A program made the translations under genes and the position numbers. A model generated the notes under the pieces. That model saw only the letters and a list, made by a program, of their open reading frames with translations. It ran no database searches and was not told the DNA's origin. A stretch of 35,311 bases of DNA from Actinomycetes bacterium (GTDB lineage Bacteria; Actinomycetota; Acidimicrobiia; Acidimicrobiales; RAAP-2): contig JAJYSP010000025.1 of NCBI GenBank assembly GCA_021793515.1, forward strand, positions 1 to 35,311. The letters are read 5' to 3'. Below, one piece after another: positions 14,662 through 22,719 of the stretch; position 1 is the stretch's first letter, and each line of letters opens with the position of its first letter.

Positions 14662-14862
14662 GTGGCAAACGGTACAGTTAAGTTTTTCAATGCAGAAAAG
14701 GGATTCGGCTTCATCTCGCGTGAGCAGGGTGATGACGTCTTCGTACATTTCTCCAACATCCAAAGCGACGGCTACAAGAGTCTCGAAGAGGGTCAGCGCG
14801 TCGAGTTCGACGTCGCTCCGGGCAAGAAGGGCGAAGAAGCGCTGAACGTTCGCGCTATCTGA
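14662..14862 (+). CDS. cspA: Cold-shock protein (CspA family)
   Basis: 66 residues with a GTG start: a complete single cold-shock domain. Both nucleic-acid motifs are intact, RNP1 as KGFGFI and RNP2 as VFVHFS, in the order [16 protein letters not shown] then [11 protein letters not shown]. The protein is a beta-barrel RNA chaperone of the cytosol that melts mRNA structure after cold or other stress. The ribosome site is weak (GAG five bases before GTG). A leader of some 50 nt follows a possible -10 at 14600. A hairpin begins 6 nt after the stop. It is monocistronic and close to other stress-type genes. Confidence 0.95.
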   Translation: MANGTVKFFNAEKGFGFISREQGDDVFVHFSNIQSDGYKSLEEGQRVEFDVAPGKKGEEALNVRAI

Positions 14863-14868
14863 GTGAAT

Positions 14869-14889
14869 GACGGACCGCCTTGGTCCGTC
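14869..14889 (+). terminator. Terminator hairpin of the cold-shock gene
   Basis: GACGGACC (14869-14876) and GGTCCGTC (14882-14889) form a perfect 8-bp stem with a 5-nt loop, 6 nt past the stop codon. No U tract follows. Confidence 0.55.
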
Positions 14890-14972
14890 GATGCCGCTGA
14901 GGCGGCTTCATCACAGTTACACGGAATCCAATTTCGCGAGGTGTTCCTCGCGATGGCAGTTGCGTCGACGCA

Positions 14973-14986
14973 CACGACTAGTCGTG
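14973..14986. repeat. 14-bp palindrome CACGACTAGTCGTG
   Basis: A perfect palindrome in the roughly 240-bp gene-free space between the cold-shock gene and the converging response-regulator gene. It may be a protein-binding site or a small terminator element. Nothing else is seen in this space. Confidence 0.35.
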
Positions 14987-15132
14987 GTGCTCGCGCAGTC
15001 GACGAGATCGACAACAGAAGGCCCGTCTGTGCCGTCAACGTCGACTCGGGTTGGATCTTGTCACTGACATAATCGAGACCGTGCGCACCCCGGCGTTGAC
15101 GTTCACGTCGCGCTGGGGCCGCGCGGGATCGA

Positions 15133-15786
15133 CTAATTCAGTCGGTGCTCATTGGCCCAGTTCGACAACTGGTGACGATTTGACAACTGTAATTTGTGCA
15201 GCACGGAGGAGACGTGGGTCTCCACGGTTCGCGACGAAATGCCCAGTTCGACACCGGCCTGTTTATAGGTGTAGCCCCGAGCGATGAGACGAAGGACTTG
15301 TCGCTCTCGAGTCGTCAATTGATCGAGGTCGGGGTCCCCGCTCGTCGTTAGTTGCTCGTTCGTCGAGTCCCCGGCGAAGGCCTCAAGGACGAAACCCGCC
15401 AGCATCGGTGAAAAAACGGCGTCGCCCGCACGGATCCGCCAGATGGCCTCGATGAGGTCGACCCCCGAGATGTTCTTGGTCACGTAGCCACTCGCGCCAG
15501 CTCGAACGACGGCGATGACATCCTCACCGGCGTCCGAGACGGACAGCGCGAGGAAACGGACGTCACTATCCGCCGCGCGCACCTCGCGAAGTATTCGCAG
15601 GCCCCCGCCATCGGGCATATGGACATCGAGCAGTACGACCTCGGGACGCCGCTCGAGGATCATCTCGACCGCCGCGACGACTTCGTCGGCCTCACCGACG
15701 ATCTCGACGGCGTCACCGAGCTCGGCCTTGATGCCCGAGCGGATGAGCTCATGGTCGTCCACGAGAAAGACGCGGGGCTGGCTCAC
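15133..15786 (-). CDS. NarL/FixJ-type response regulator
   Basis: 217 residues. The receiver domain (about 1-120) has the acidic pair Asp10-Asp11, phospho-acceptor Asp54 in LLDVHMPD, a Ser in the switch position (LALSVSD) and Lys103 in YVTKN. A LuxR-type DNA-binding domain occupies about 152-215 (LTTRERQVLRLIARGYTYKQAGVELGIS, SRTVETHVSSVLHKL). Its ATG overlaps the stop of the sensor kinase gene by 4 bp (ATGA), so the two are coupled and form a cognate pair. A natural target is the inverted repeat at 17114-17154 in front of both the kinase gene and the divergent PspC protein gene. Confidence 0.95.
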   Translation of the reverse strand: MSQPRVFLVDDHELIRSGIKAELGDAVEIVGEADEVVAAVEMILERRPEVVLLDVHMPDGGGLRILREVRAADSDVRFLALSVSDAGEDVIAVVRAGASGYVTKNISGVDLIEAIWRIRAGDAVFSPMLAGFVLEAFAGDSTNEQLTTSGDPDLDQLTTRERQVLRLIARGYTYKQAGVELGISSRTVETHVSSVLHKLQLSNRHQLSNWANEHRLN

Positions 15787-17054
15787 GGCGTGACAACCGC
15801 GCGAGAGACCGAGAGCGCCACATCGGTGCCCTCGCCGAGGGTCGTTCGCACGGTGCTCGATCCACCGAGCTGCTCGAGGCGAGCGTGGATCGAGTGGGCG
15901 AGCCCCTGCCGGTCGTCCGCGACCGCTGCGGGGACGAAACCGACACCATTGTCACGCACGTAGATCGAGACCGTGTCGGGCTCCACCTCGCCGTAAATAC
16001 TGAAGGTTTCCGCACCCGACCACTTCGCCGCATTGACCGCTGCCTCACGGGCCGCGCCCACCAGTCCACCGATTCGCTCGTCGAGGGGGACGTCACCCAC
16101 GACGACCAGGTCGACGCGTACGCCGTAGTCCCGCTCGATGTCGTGCTGGATCGCGCGCAACTGGTTCGCGAAGGTCTCACCATCTCGCGCGGCCACACCG
16201 ATGAGTTCCGGCGCGAAGAGCCAGGAGCGCAGTTCACGCTCTTGGGCGCGAGCGAGGCGACGGACGGTGGCGGCATCGCTAGCGGAGCGCTCGATCAAGG
16301 TAAGCGTCTGCAGCACCGAGTCATGCACGTGGGTGACGAGCGCGGCGCGCTCCTCGGCGCGTACTCGTACGCGGCGCTCGCTCGAGAGGTCACGTACATT
16401 CTGCAGCCACCACGGGGCGAGCATGATCAGGATTCCGACGATCAGCACGACACCGCCGATGAGCGCGGGCACCGCGGCGCCCCACACGCCCCCGACTTGG
16501 CGCAGGATCTGCAGACCCGCCACGATCAAGACAGTCGCGGGGATTACCCGCCAGACAATTGCTCGCCACCCTCGTTCAGACGCGACGCCGAGCACCGGTA
16601 GCGCTTGGGCGATTCCCTCGAGGTGCGTGCGCTCGGGCGCCGACGATCCGCGCCAGACAGCCACGGTGAGTACAACGCTGAGCAGCACCGACCACGCGTA
16701 AGGACTGAAGAAGGCGAGGTTGAGTCGCGAGATCACGAGCAGAATCGTGAGGACGCCGGCCAGGAGCCAGAACACGATGCTCGAGGTGCGCCGCTGCCCT
16801 TCGAGCCGCTTCGCAATTGCCACGTCTTCACCGTCTCGACGGAGCGCGAGCCAGAGCACCATGTACACGACGAGACCGATGCCGAAGATGAGGCTCAACA
16901 GTGCCGTGGTGAGTCGAACGTTTCTGGTGCGAACACCCAGTCGACAGGCGATACCGGCGCAGACCCCGCCGAGCACGGTGTCGGTGACGTTGCGACACAA
17001 GGGGAGTTGTGGGACCCCGAGTCGTGGATGCTGCAGGTGGTTCGTGATGGTCAT
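15783..17054 (-). CDS. PspC-domain sensor histidine kinase
   Basis: 423 residues from the ATG at 17054 (GAGGAAG five bases upstream). The frame extends to 17483, but that part overlaps the divergent gene and is not kinase-like. Order: PspC domain (about 18-75, LGGVCAGIACRLGVRTRNVRL, with one membrane helix), a pair of helices at about 93-135, another pair at about 170-215, then a HisKA_3-type dimerisation helix with THVHDSVLQTL (His244 the likely phosphosite), and a HATPase domain with an N-box (AAREAAVNAAKWS), DNGVGF and GEGTDV. This is the LiaS/DesK-like class found with PspC modules in Actinobacteria, sensing envelope stress. It is co-transcribed with its regulator. Confidence 0.93.
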   Translation of the reverse strand: MTITNHLQHPRLGVPQLPLCRNVTDTVLGGVCAGIACRLGVRTRNVRLTTALLSLIFGIGLVVYMVLWLALRRDGEDVAIAKRLEGQRRTSSIVFWLLAGVLTILLVISRLNLAFFSPYAWSVLLSVVLTVAVWRGSSAPERTHLEGIAQALPVLGVASERGWRAIVWRVIPATVLIVAGLQILRQVGGVWGAAVPALIGGVVLIVGILIMLAPWWLQNVRDLSSERRVRVRAEERAALVTHVHDSVLQTLTLIERSASDAATVRRLARAQERELRSWLFAPELIGVAARDGETFANQLRAIQHDIERDYGVRVDLVVVGDVPLDERIGGLVGAAREAAVNAAKWSGAETFSIYGEVEPDTVSIYVRDNGVGFVPAAVADDRQGLAHSIHARLEQLGGSSTVRTTLGEGTDVALSVSRAVVTP

Positions 17055-17113
17055 CGTGCTTCCTCGTCGATCGCGACTACAAGCCTTACACCACGTCGAC
17101 GAGCCTGCGCTAC

Positions 17114-17154
17114 GGGAGAACCCTGATACGACGTGACGATCTCCGGGTTCTCCC
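17114..17154. promoter_or_regulatory. Inverted-repeat operator in the divergent promoter
   Basis: GGGAGAACCC (17114-17123) and its exact complement GGGTTCTCCC (17145-17154) lie with centres 31 bp apart, about three helical turns. They sit midway between the kinase gene (starts 17054, minus) and the PspC/LiaF-like gene (starts 17193, plus). CCCTGAT also repeats directly after each arm region. This is a likely binding site for the response regulator. Confidence 0.5.
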
Positions 17155-17180
17155 TGATGGCCTCGGAGTCGGCCACAACG

Positions 17181-17186
17181 TACCGT
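17181..17186 (+). promoter_or_regulatory. Possible -10 for leaderless PspC/LiaF-like mRNA
   Basis: TACCGT ends 6 nt before the ATG at 17193. Only a weak GTGAG is seen as a ribosome site, so transcription may start at the start codon. Confidence 0.3.
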
Positions 17187-17192
17187 GAGTTC

Positions 17193-18125
17193 ATGACCGA
17201 CGAACCCAATCCAACACCAAATCCCGAGCCCGCCACCACCGCGGCGGGCGAGCCGCCACGTCACCTGCGACGTAGCCTCAACGGCAAGGTGATCGCCGGC
17301 GTCGCACGAGGACTGGGGAACCGTTTCGACATCGACGCGAACATCTTTCGCGTCATCTTCGTTGTCCTCGCGTTGTTCTGGGGACTGGGCATCGCGATTT
17401 ATCTGGCGATGTGGGTCTTCGTTCCCCGTGTCGAGGGCGAGGTCGTGAACGAGCGTGGTCGTCGGCCCGTGTCGACCTCGCATCGTTTGACCGTGGCCGT
17501 GCTCGCCGGCGTGTTCGTCCTTGCGGCCCTGCTGGTGCTGCTCTCCCGTGGGGGTCCGATCAGAAACGGTGCCCCGAGCCTCGCGCTGCTATGGCTGGTG
17601 TTTCTCATTGCCCTCGCGGTGGTGGCGATGCGGACGCCAGCTCGTCGGCTTACGGTCCGTCGATTCTTTGCGGTGATCTTCTTCGTCGCGCTGAGTGGAC
17701 TCATTCTCCTCGTCGGTGCCCTCGTTGGCTTTCTGGATTCGACCGGGGTTTCACTTTCGGGTGGCAATGGCGCCCACACCTGGCAACCCACGGCGTTGCG
17801 CGACGTGCAACACCGCTACACCACGGAGTTCGGATCCGCCACCGTTGACTTGGCGGCGGTCACGTTCCCCTCATCGGGGTTCACCGTCGATGCGTCGACC
17901 GCCGTCGGGATGCTTCGGGTCGATGTTCCGGCGAACGCCGTCGTCTCGGTAACGACTCACGTAGGGATCGGACCCGTCGACTTCTTTCAGGGTGCGAACC
18001 CAGTGGCGACTTTCGCGTCGAACCCGTCGACCGGCTTCGTGGACGGTTCTCGATCGCGGGCGCCACATCTCTCTATCGACGCGCGCGTCGGCATCGGGCA
18101 AATTGTCATCGTGCGCTCGGAGTGA
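17193..18125 (+). CDS. PspC-domain membrane protein with LiaF-like C-terminus
   Basis: 310 residues from the ATG at 17193. A Pro/Thr-rich N-tail (about 1-22) leads to a PspC domain (about 27-82: RSLNGKVIAGVARGLGNRFDIDANIFRVIFVV and one helix ending AMWVFVP). Helices follow at about 100-116, 130-148 and 160-182. An extracytoplasmic or membrane-proximal beta-rich domain (about 205-310) has repeating VDVPANAVVSVTTHVGIG-type segments, as in the LiaF/DUF4097-like adhesin folds. In the LiaFSR systems of Firmicutes, LiaF holds its kinase inactive until cell-wall stress. By position and domains this protein is a candidate for the same job with the divergent kinase. Confidence 0.88.
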   Translation: MTDEPNPTPNPEPATTAAGEPPRHLRRSLNGKVIAGVARGLGNRFDIDANIFRVIFVVLALFWGLGIAIYLAMWVFVPRVEGEVVNERGRRPVSTSHRLTVAVLAGVFVLAALLVLLSRGGPIRNGAPSLALLWLVFLIALAVVAMRTPARRLTVRRFFAVIFFVALSGLILLVGALVGFLDSTGVSLSGGNGAHTWQPTALRDVQHRYTTEFGSATVDLAAVTFPSSGFTVDASTAVGMLRVDVPANAVVSVTTHVGIGPVDFFQGANPVATFASNPSTGFVDGSRSRAPHLSIDARVGIGQIVIVRSE

Positions 18126-18235
18126 TCGACGACGTTTGCCTCGAGCGGGTGTTCAACGAAGGGTCGCGTTCGCACCTTGATCGATTGGTGCTTCGGCGGG
18201 TTTCATCGCCGATCCGCGTAGTTCTCGTGCCGTTT

Positions 18236-18991
18236 TTAACCGTGCAGCACACTGATCGCACCGACGAGAAGTGGTGCGACGACCAGTGAGGGCAAGAGGT
18301 CGGCGACCGGCACCGACTTGATCTGCAACAAACGCAGTCCAATCCCCAAGAGCAGAATGCCGCCAGTCGCGGTGATTGCGGCGATCATCGACGCCGGTAG
18401 GAACGAACCAGCGAGAACGCCCAGCACCGTAATGATCCCCTGGAAGACGCCCACCGGCAGCGCGGAGATGGCGACGCCCCAGCCGAGGGTGGCGGCGAAC
18501 GCGATTGCCGCGAATAGGTCGAGCGCGGACTTGAGGACGAGTTGGCTGATGCCGTGGCCGAGGCCATCGCTGAGTGCGCCAAGGATGGCGAGTGGTCCGA
18601 TGCAGAATAGGAGCGACGCCGAGACGAAACCCTCAATGAATCGTTCGCGCGAGTCACTGACCCGGCCGCGCGTCATCCGCTCTTGGATCCATCCGCCGAA
18701 GGTCGTGACCCGCTCCTCGATACGCAGAAGCGACCCCCCGATGCCACCGATGACCAACGCTCCAAGCACGACAAGCAACGTCCAACTGTTTCCGACTGCG
18801 TGACGGAAGGAGTGGTCGGATATGGCGGCGACGTTGAGTGCCCCGATTACGAGGATGACGAGCCCGAGCGCGTCAGTGACGGTGTGGCGCGTTCGAGCGG
18901 GTAGTCGATTTCCCACGAGCACGCCGAGTAACGCACCGACGATGATCGCGACGACGTCGATGATGGTCCCGAGTCCTCGCACGACGTCCAA
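18236..18991 (-). CDS. DUF554 (YqgA-like) membrane protein
   Basis: 251 residues with seven or so hydrophobic helices. Family landmarks are GTIIDVVAIIVGALLGVLVG at the start, the middle segment RFIEGFVSASLLFCIGPLAILGALSDGL (the strongly conserved GPMAIxGSxxDGL of DUF554), and TATGGILLLGIGLRLLQIKSVPVADLLPSL at the end. It is an integral membrane protein whose physiological role is unknown; a transport role is often guessed. The start is TTG with a moderate GGGAACGAG upstream; a GTG three codons in is an alternative. Single-gene unit. Confidence 0.88.
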   Translation of the reverse strand: MDVVRGLGTIIDVVAIIVGALLGVLVGNRLPARTRHTVTDALGLVILVIGALNVAAISDHSFRHAVGNSWTLLVVLGALVIGGIGGSLLRIEERVTTFGGWIQERMTRGRVSDSRERFIEGFVSASLLFCIGPLAILGALSDGLGHGISQLVLKSALDLFAAIAFAATLGWGVAISALPVGVFQGIITVLGVLAGSFLPASMIAAITATGGILLLGIGLRLLQIKSVPVADLLPSLVVAPLLVGAISVLHG

Positions 18992-19112
18992 GGTACTCGT
19001 TCCCTTTGGCGCTCAAGGTTGGACGTTCGAAGATGGACGGTCGCGAACCCTGAACTATTTTCACGTTGAATCGGTCTTGCGGAAGTCGCCGTTGATGGAT
19101 GGTCTCTACGGC

Positions 19113-20516
19113 CTACTGGGCTGTCGCACTCTGTTCGAGGGGGAGTCCCTTCGTCTCTCGTCCGTAGAGCGCGACCACGACCACCGCGATGAGCGCGATG
19201 GTGCCCACGAGTGAGTACACCCCGGCCACGCCGAAGTGCGAGAACAAAGTCGGGATCATTGACGGACCGATGACGCCCGAGATCAAACGGCCGAACCCTT
19301 CGGTCGTAGCGACGCCCCACGCGCGGATCTCGGTTGGGTAGCTCTCTGAGGTGTAAACCTTGACGGCCGGGTCGACCGCGATGCCGAAGAACGACATAAC
19401 ACAGCCCACGAGGAGGACCGGCACCGCACCTCGGACGAAACCGAACGCGTATGAAGCCGCTGCGGCGATAACGGTGAAGCTAATGATGACTGGCTTCCGG
19501 CCCCAACGTTCGATCACCCACGATTCGAGCAGCTTGCCGGGGATGGAGACGCCCACGATGACCGCCGTAAAGGCGAAGGCCGAGGTGAGGTTATAGCCCA
19601 TGGTCGTGACGGCCGTTGGCATAAAGATCTGGATTGAATAGAAAATGAAGAACGTCCCGCCAAAGGTCGCCCACAGAGTCATGGAGCGACGTCGTAGGGG
19701 CCGCACGAAGATGGCGCGAAGCGGGTGGGCGGTGACGACGGGCGGCGTTGCGGTTTCGGGTGCGGGTGGTGCGACGGGCGTGAGGGGAGTCCCCGTCGCG
19801 CGAACCGCTCGCGCTTCCAGTCGAGCGAGCACCTGTTCGGCCTCGTCCCACTGCCCCGTTGACTCGTACCAACGGGGCGACTCGGGGAGGTACCGCCAGG
19901 CGAGCACCGCGAAGATGATGGGCAGCCCACCGATCATGAACATGACGCGCCAGCCGGTGGTGTCCTGGACGTTGGGGATGAGGACGAGCGCGAGCAGCGG
20001 CGAGAGGAAATACCCGGCCGAGAGGAACGCGTCGGACCACGCGATGTAACGACCTCGGCGCTGGGGCGGGCAGAACTCGCTCGCAATGACGTAGGGCAAT
20101 GGGAAGACAGCACCCATGGCCATGCCGTCGACAATGCGCAGGACGATCAGGCTCGTCACGTTCGGGGCGAGACCTGTCGCGAAGGTCAAGACGGCATAAG
20201 CGATAGTTCCGATGATGAGGGTGCGACGTCGGCCGAAACGGTCGGCGATTCGTCCCGCGGGCACGATACCGATCACGATGCCGATATTGGCCGAGATGGC
20301 GACGAAGGATTTCATCGCGGTCGATAGTGCGAACTGGTGGGTGAGCGACGGGAGCACTGATCCCGTGAGCCCGACGTCGTAGGACTCAATCAGCCAACTG
20401 AGAAAGAGCAGTGCCATGATCGAGGTCAACCATCTCGTCACGGGCAAACGGTCAAGACGCGCACCGGCTTGGGGACGCACTCGAGTACGCGAAGTGGGTG
20501 GTGGGCTATTGGTCAC
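19113..20516 (-). CDS. MFS transporter, sugar/aromatic-acid porter type
   Basis: 467 residues with twelve helices in two halves joined by a cytoplasmic loop. Motif A appears as GRIADRFGRRRT after helix 2, and its repeat in the second half as ESWVIERWGRKPV. The PESPRW motif follows helix 6. IESYDVGLTGSVLPSL in helix 1 resembles the acid-symporter and metabolite-H+ symporter families, where that Asp couples protons. The central loop is Pro/Ala-rich. Substrate cannot be told from context, since the neighbours are unrelated. The GTG start has no strong ribosome site, so the first 25 residues are uncertain. Confidence 0.88.
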   Translation of the reverse strand: MTNSPPPTSRTRVRPQAGARLDRLPVTRWLTSIMALLFLSWLIESYDVGLTGSVLPSLTHQFALSTAMKSFVAISANIGIVIGIVPAGRIADRFGRRRTLIIGTIAYAVLTFATGLAPNVTSLIVLRIVDGMAMGAVFPLPYVIASEFCPPQRRGRYIAWSDAFLSAGYFLSPLLALVLIPNVQDTTGWRVMFMIGGLPIIFAVLAWRYLPESPRWYESTGQWDEAEQVLARLEARAVRATGTPLTPVAPPAPETATPPVVTAHPLRAIFVRPLRRRSMTLWATFGGTFFIFYSIQIFMPTAVTTMGYNLTSAFAFTAVIVGVSIPGKLLESWVIERWGRKPVIISFTVIAAAASYAFGFVRGAVPVLLVGCVMSFFGIAVDPAVKVYTSESYPTEIRAWGVATTEGFGRLISGVIGPSMIPTLFSHFGVAGVYSLVGTIALIAVVVVALYGRETKGLPLEQSATAQ

Positions 20517-20657
20517 GAGGGATCGGCGGTCCAGGCGGGTTGGGGCGCTGGACCCCGTGAATGTTGGTGCACGGTACCTCGCTGGTTGTCATGGACGGTA
20601 AACGCTGACATTGCGAGTTTAGGAACGGTTGGTGCTGGCCTGGTAACAACCCTGGTC

Positions 20658-20765
20658 AACGGCGGTGTCCGTGCAACCGCCGTTCCACGGAAGGGGTCGA
20701 TTCGCTACGGTGGTGGCAGTTGCTGTGATGGTTGTTCCGGTGGCCGGTGCCCGTGAGGTCACGGG
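20658..20765. promoter_or_regulatory. Dyads upstream of the protein kinase gene
   Basis: In the 305-bp space between the MFS gene and the kinase gene are two dyads: AACGGCGGT/ACCGCCGTT with a 9-nt gap (20658-20684), and CCCGTGA-gg-TCACGGG (20750-20765). They lie 57-164 bp before the kinase start and may be operator sites. I see no clear -35/-10 pair. Confidence 0.3.
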
Positions 20766-20821
20766 GCGCCGGTTGATCCAATGACGTGAACAGGACACCC
20801 GAAGATCGTGAGCCGATACGC

Positions 20822-22315
20822 ATGTCCATGAACGGAGAGGTCATCGGCGGGCGGTACCGGGTTGGTCGACTCCTCGGCCGAGGTGGAACCTCAGACGTCT
20901 TCGAAGCGATCGACGAGCGTACGGGGGGGCCAGTAGCCATCAAGGTGGTCCGCTCCGATGACCCAGAGTTCGTCCGACGACTGGTCGAGGAGGCTCGCGC
21001 GTTGGAGAGCTTCGATGGACCGGGACTCGTGCGGTTCCTCGACACGGGTGTGCACGGCGACCGGGCGTATCTCGTCATGGAATACATCGACGGCCCGACG
21101 CTCGCGCAGTCGCTCAAGGACGGCCCGCTGGGCACGGGGGCCACGGCGGCGATCGCCGCGAGGGTGGCGAGTGCGCTGAGTTACGTGCATGAGCGCGGCG
21201 TCGTGCATCGCGACGTGAAACCATCCAACATCCTGCGATCCTCCACGGGCGAGGTCTGGCTCGCCGATTTCGGCATCGCGAAGTTCGATGATGCGACGAC
21301 GATCACGGCGCCGGGTACGACCATCGGCACGGTTATCTACATGGCGCCTGAGCAGCTCGACGGTCAACGGGTTGGACCGAGCGCGGACATCTGGTCACTC
21401 GGCATCGTGATCCTCGAGTGCTTGACGGGGAGGCGAGTCTTCGAGGGCTCGCCCAGTGAGATCGTTGCGAAACGGCTCACTGGACCGGTCGTACTCCCCA
21501 AAGACTTGCCGAAGCCGTGGACGGTGCTGCTGAACGGCATGCTCGATCCACGACCCGATCATCGCCTGCGTGGGGCGGAAGTAGCTGCGCTGCTCGAGAG
21601 CTCGGCGTACGTGACGCCGTGGGTGCCTGGTGACAACGACGAGACCCAGGTGCTCGGTCGCAGTGGGTCGAGTGACGAGACCCAAGTGCTCGGTCGCAGT
21701 GGGCCGGTCGACCAGACCTTCGTGATGCCCGGCGTCGTCGCGCCGGTACGGGGGGGTGACGAGACACTCTTCGTCCAACCTTCACGGACCCCCGATCGCC
21801 ACACGCGACGGCCGTGGGTCGTCATCGGCGTGCTCCTCGTTGCGGGAGCTCTGATCTACGCATTGGTCGCATCACTGTTCGGCGGTTCGACGCCCGGTCC
21901 TACGTCGACGACGACCACGACACTTCGAGCGACGACGACTACGACGCTTTCGAGCTCGACGGCAATCGCCGCGTTGATGTCTGATCTCGCGACGAGCCAG
22001 GCCGCGGGCTCAATTGCACCTGCGGTGGCCCAGAGCATTTCACAGTTCGCGAATCAGTCGCTCATCGATAACGCGAACGCCAATCTCGTCGCCGTCGAAG
22101 GTGACTTGCAACAAGCGATGACGACGATTGTCGACGGTGTAGCGTCCTCGACCATTACGCCGACCGTGGGATCGAAGCTCGAGCACGACGTGAGCGCCCT
22201 CGCTACGGCGCTCGGTGTTGCAACACCGAGCACGACCACAACCACCACGACTCCATTCGTCGTACCCGGACCGGGCAACGGGAATGGTCATGGAAATGGC
22301 AACGGTCGTCACTAA
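20822..22315 (+). CDS. Transmembrane Ser/Thr protein kinase (PknB-like)
   Basis: 497 residues from the ATG at 20822 (a GTG at 20786 is the alternative). The kinase domain (about 12-260) is complete: a Gly-rich loop GRGGTSDVF, Lys41 in VAIK, HRDVKPSN (Asp131), DFG (149-151) and APEQL. A juxtamembrane part (270-320) carries two tandem 12-residue repeats beginning DETQVLGRSG and two looser ones (DQTFV, DETLFV). A membrane helix spans about 331-354. Outside lie poly-Thr linkers, a helical domain (about 380-465), a second Thr run and a Gly/Asn/His tail. No PASTA repeats are present, so the sensed signal is probably different from that of PknB. It lies next to an Rpf-like gene, which fits control of cell-wall growth. 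Confidence 0.93.
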   Translation: MSMNGEVIGGRYRVGRLLGRGGTSDVFEAIDERTGGPVAIKVVRSDDPEFVRRLVEEARALESFDGPGLVRFLDTGVHGDRAYLVMEYIDGPTLAQSLKDGPLGTGATAAIAARVASALSYVHERGVVHRDVKPSNILRSSTGEVWLADFGIAKFDDATTITAPGTTIGTVIYMAPEQLDGQRVGPSADIWSLGIVILECLTGRRVFEGSPSEIVAKRLTGPVVLPKDLPKPWTVLLNGMLDPRPDHRLRGAEVAALLESSAYVTPWVPGDNDETQVLGRSGSSDETQVLGRSGPVDQTFVMPGVVAPVRGGDETLFVQPSRTPDRHTRRPWVVIGVLLVAGALIYALVASLFGGSTPGPTSTTTTTLRATTTTTLSSSTAIAALMSDLATSQAAGSIAPAVAQSISQFANQSLIDNANANLVAVEGDLQQAMTTIVDGVASSTITPTVGSKLEHDVSALATALGVATPSTTTTTTTPFVVPGPGNGNGHGNGNGRH

Positions 22316-22449
22316 CACGTTCCGTGCCTGATCGGCACCGTGCGACAACCGATTCCGCCGCACACTTCTCGGTAGCATTATTCGAGGTCACGGGTCATAT
22401 TGAAGTAGTGATGCTACGAATATCGCCAATATCGTCACCAGCATTACTA

Positions 22450-22477
22450 TTGAGGACGAAATATTGATTCTTATAAA
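22450..22477 (+). promoter_or_regulatory. Candidate promoter of the Rpf-like gene
   Basis: TTGAGG (22450-22455) and TATAAA (22472-22477) are separated by 16 bp within an unusually AT-rich stretch. A start near 22484 gives a leader of about 235 nt. Confidence 0.4.
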
Positions 22478-22483
22478 TCCTGA

Positions 22484-22719
22484 TCAACTTGTCAGTATGA
22501 GAAAAATACCGGCGAAAACGCGCGAAAGAACGAATTGTCACCGTAGAATTAACGCCGCAGCAAAGACTGCTTCGATGTCACCTCACAAACGAGTGGGTTA
22601 AGTGGCCAATTGACCGTGTCGCTTGGTGGACCTTTCTGGTCAGTCGCCAAGTCATGTGCCCGGCGCCGGTGTTCGCAATGCGAACGGCGACGGGTGCAGC
22701 GCACGCCAAAGGAGAGACC
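22484..22719 (+). promoter_or_regulatory. Long structured leader before the Rpf-like gene
   Basis: No coding frame is convincing. One stem, CTTGG...CCAAG, encloses GACC/GGTC (about 22622-22651). Another, CGCC...GTTCGC-aat-GCGAAC-GGCG (22664-22689), sits just before the ribosome site. Rpf genes of Actinobacteria are often behind riboswitches, but I could not find the conserved core of the c-di-AMP (ydaO) class here. Confidence 0.35.

Noticed and set aside
15885-16601. 238-codon plus-strand frame opposite the kinase gene
   Set aside because: Antisense to well-defined HATPase and dimerisation motifs; composition is that of a GC-rich shadow frame.
22484-22719. c-di-AMP (ydaO) riboswitch before the Rpf-like gene
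   Set aside because: Expected from other Actinobacteria, but its conserved core near the 3' side (GUCAGCUAACCUC-like) is not present.
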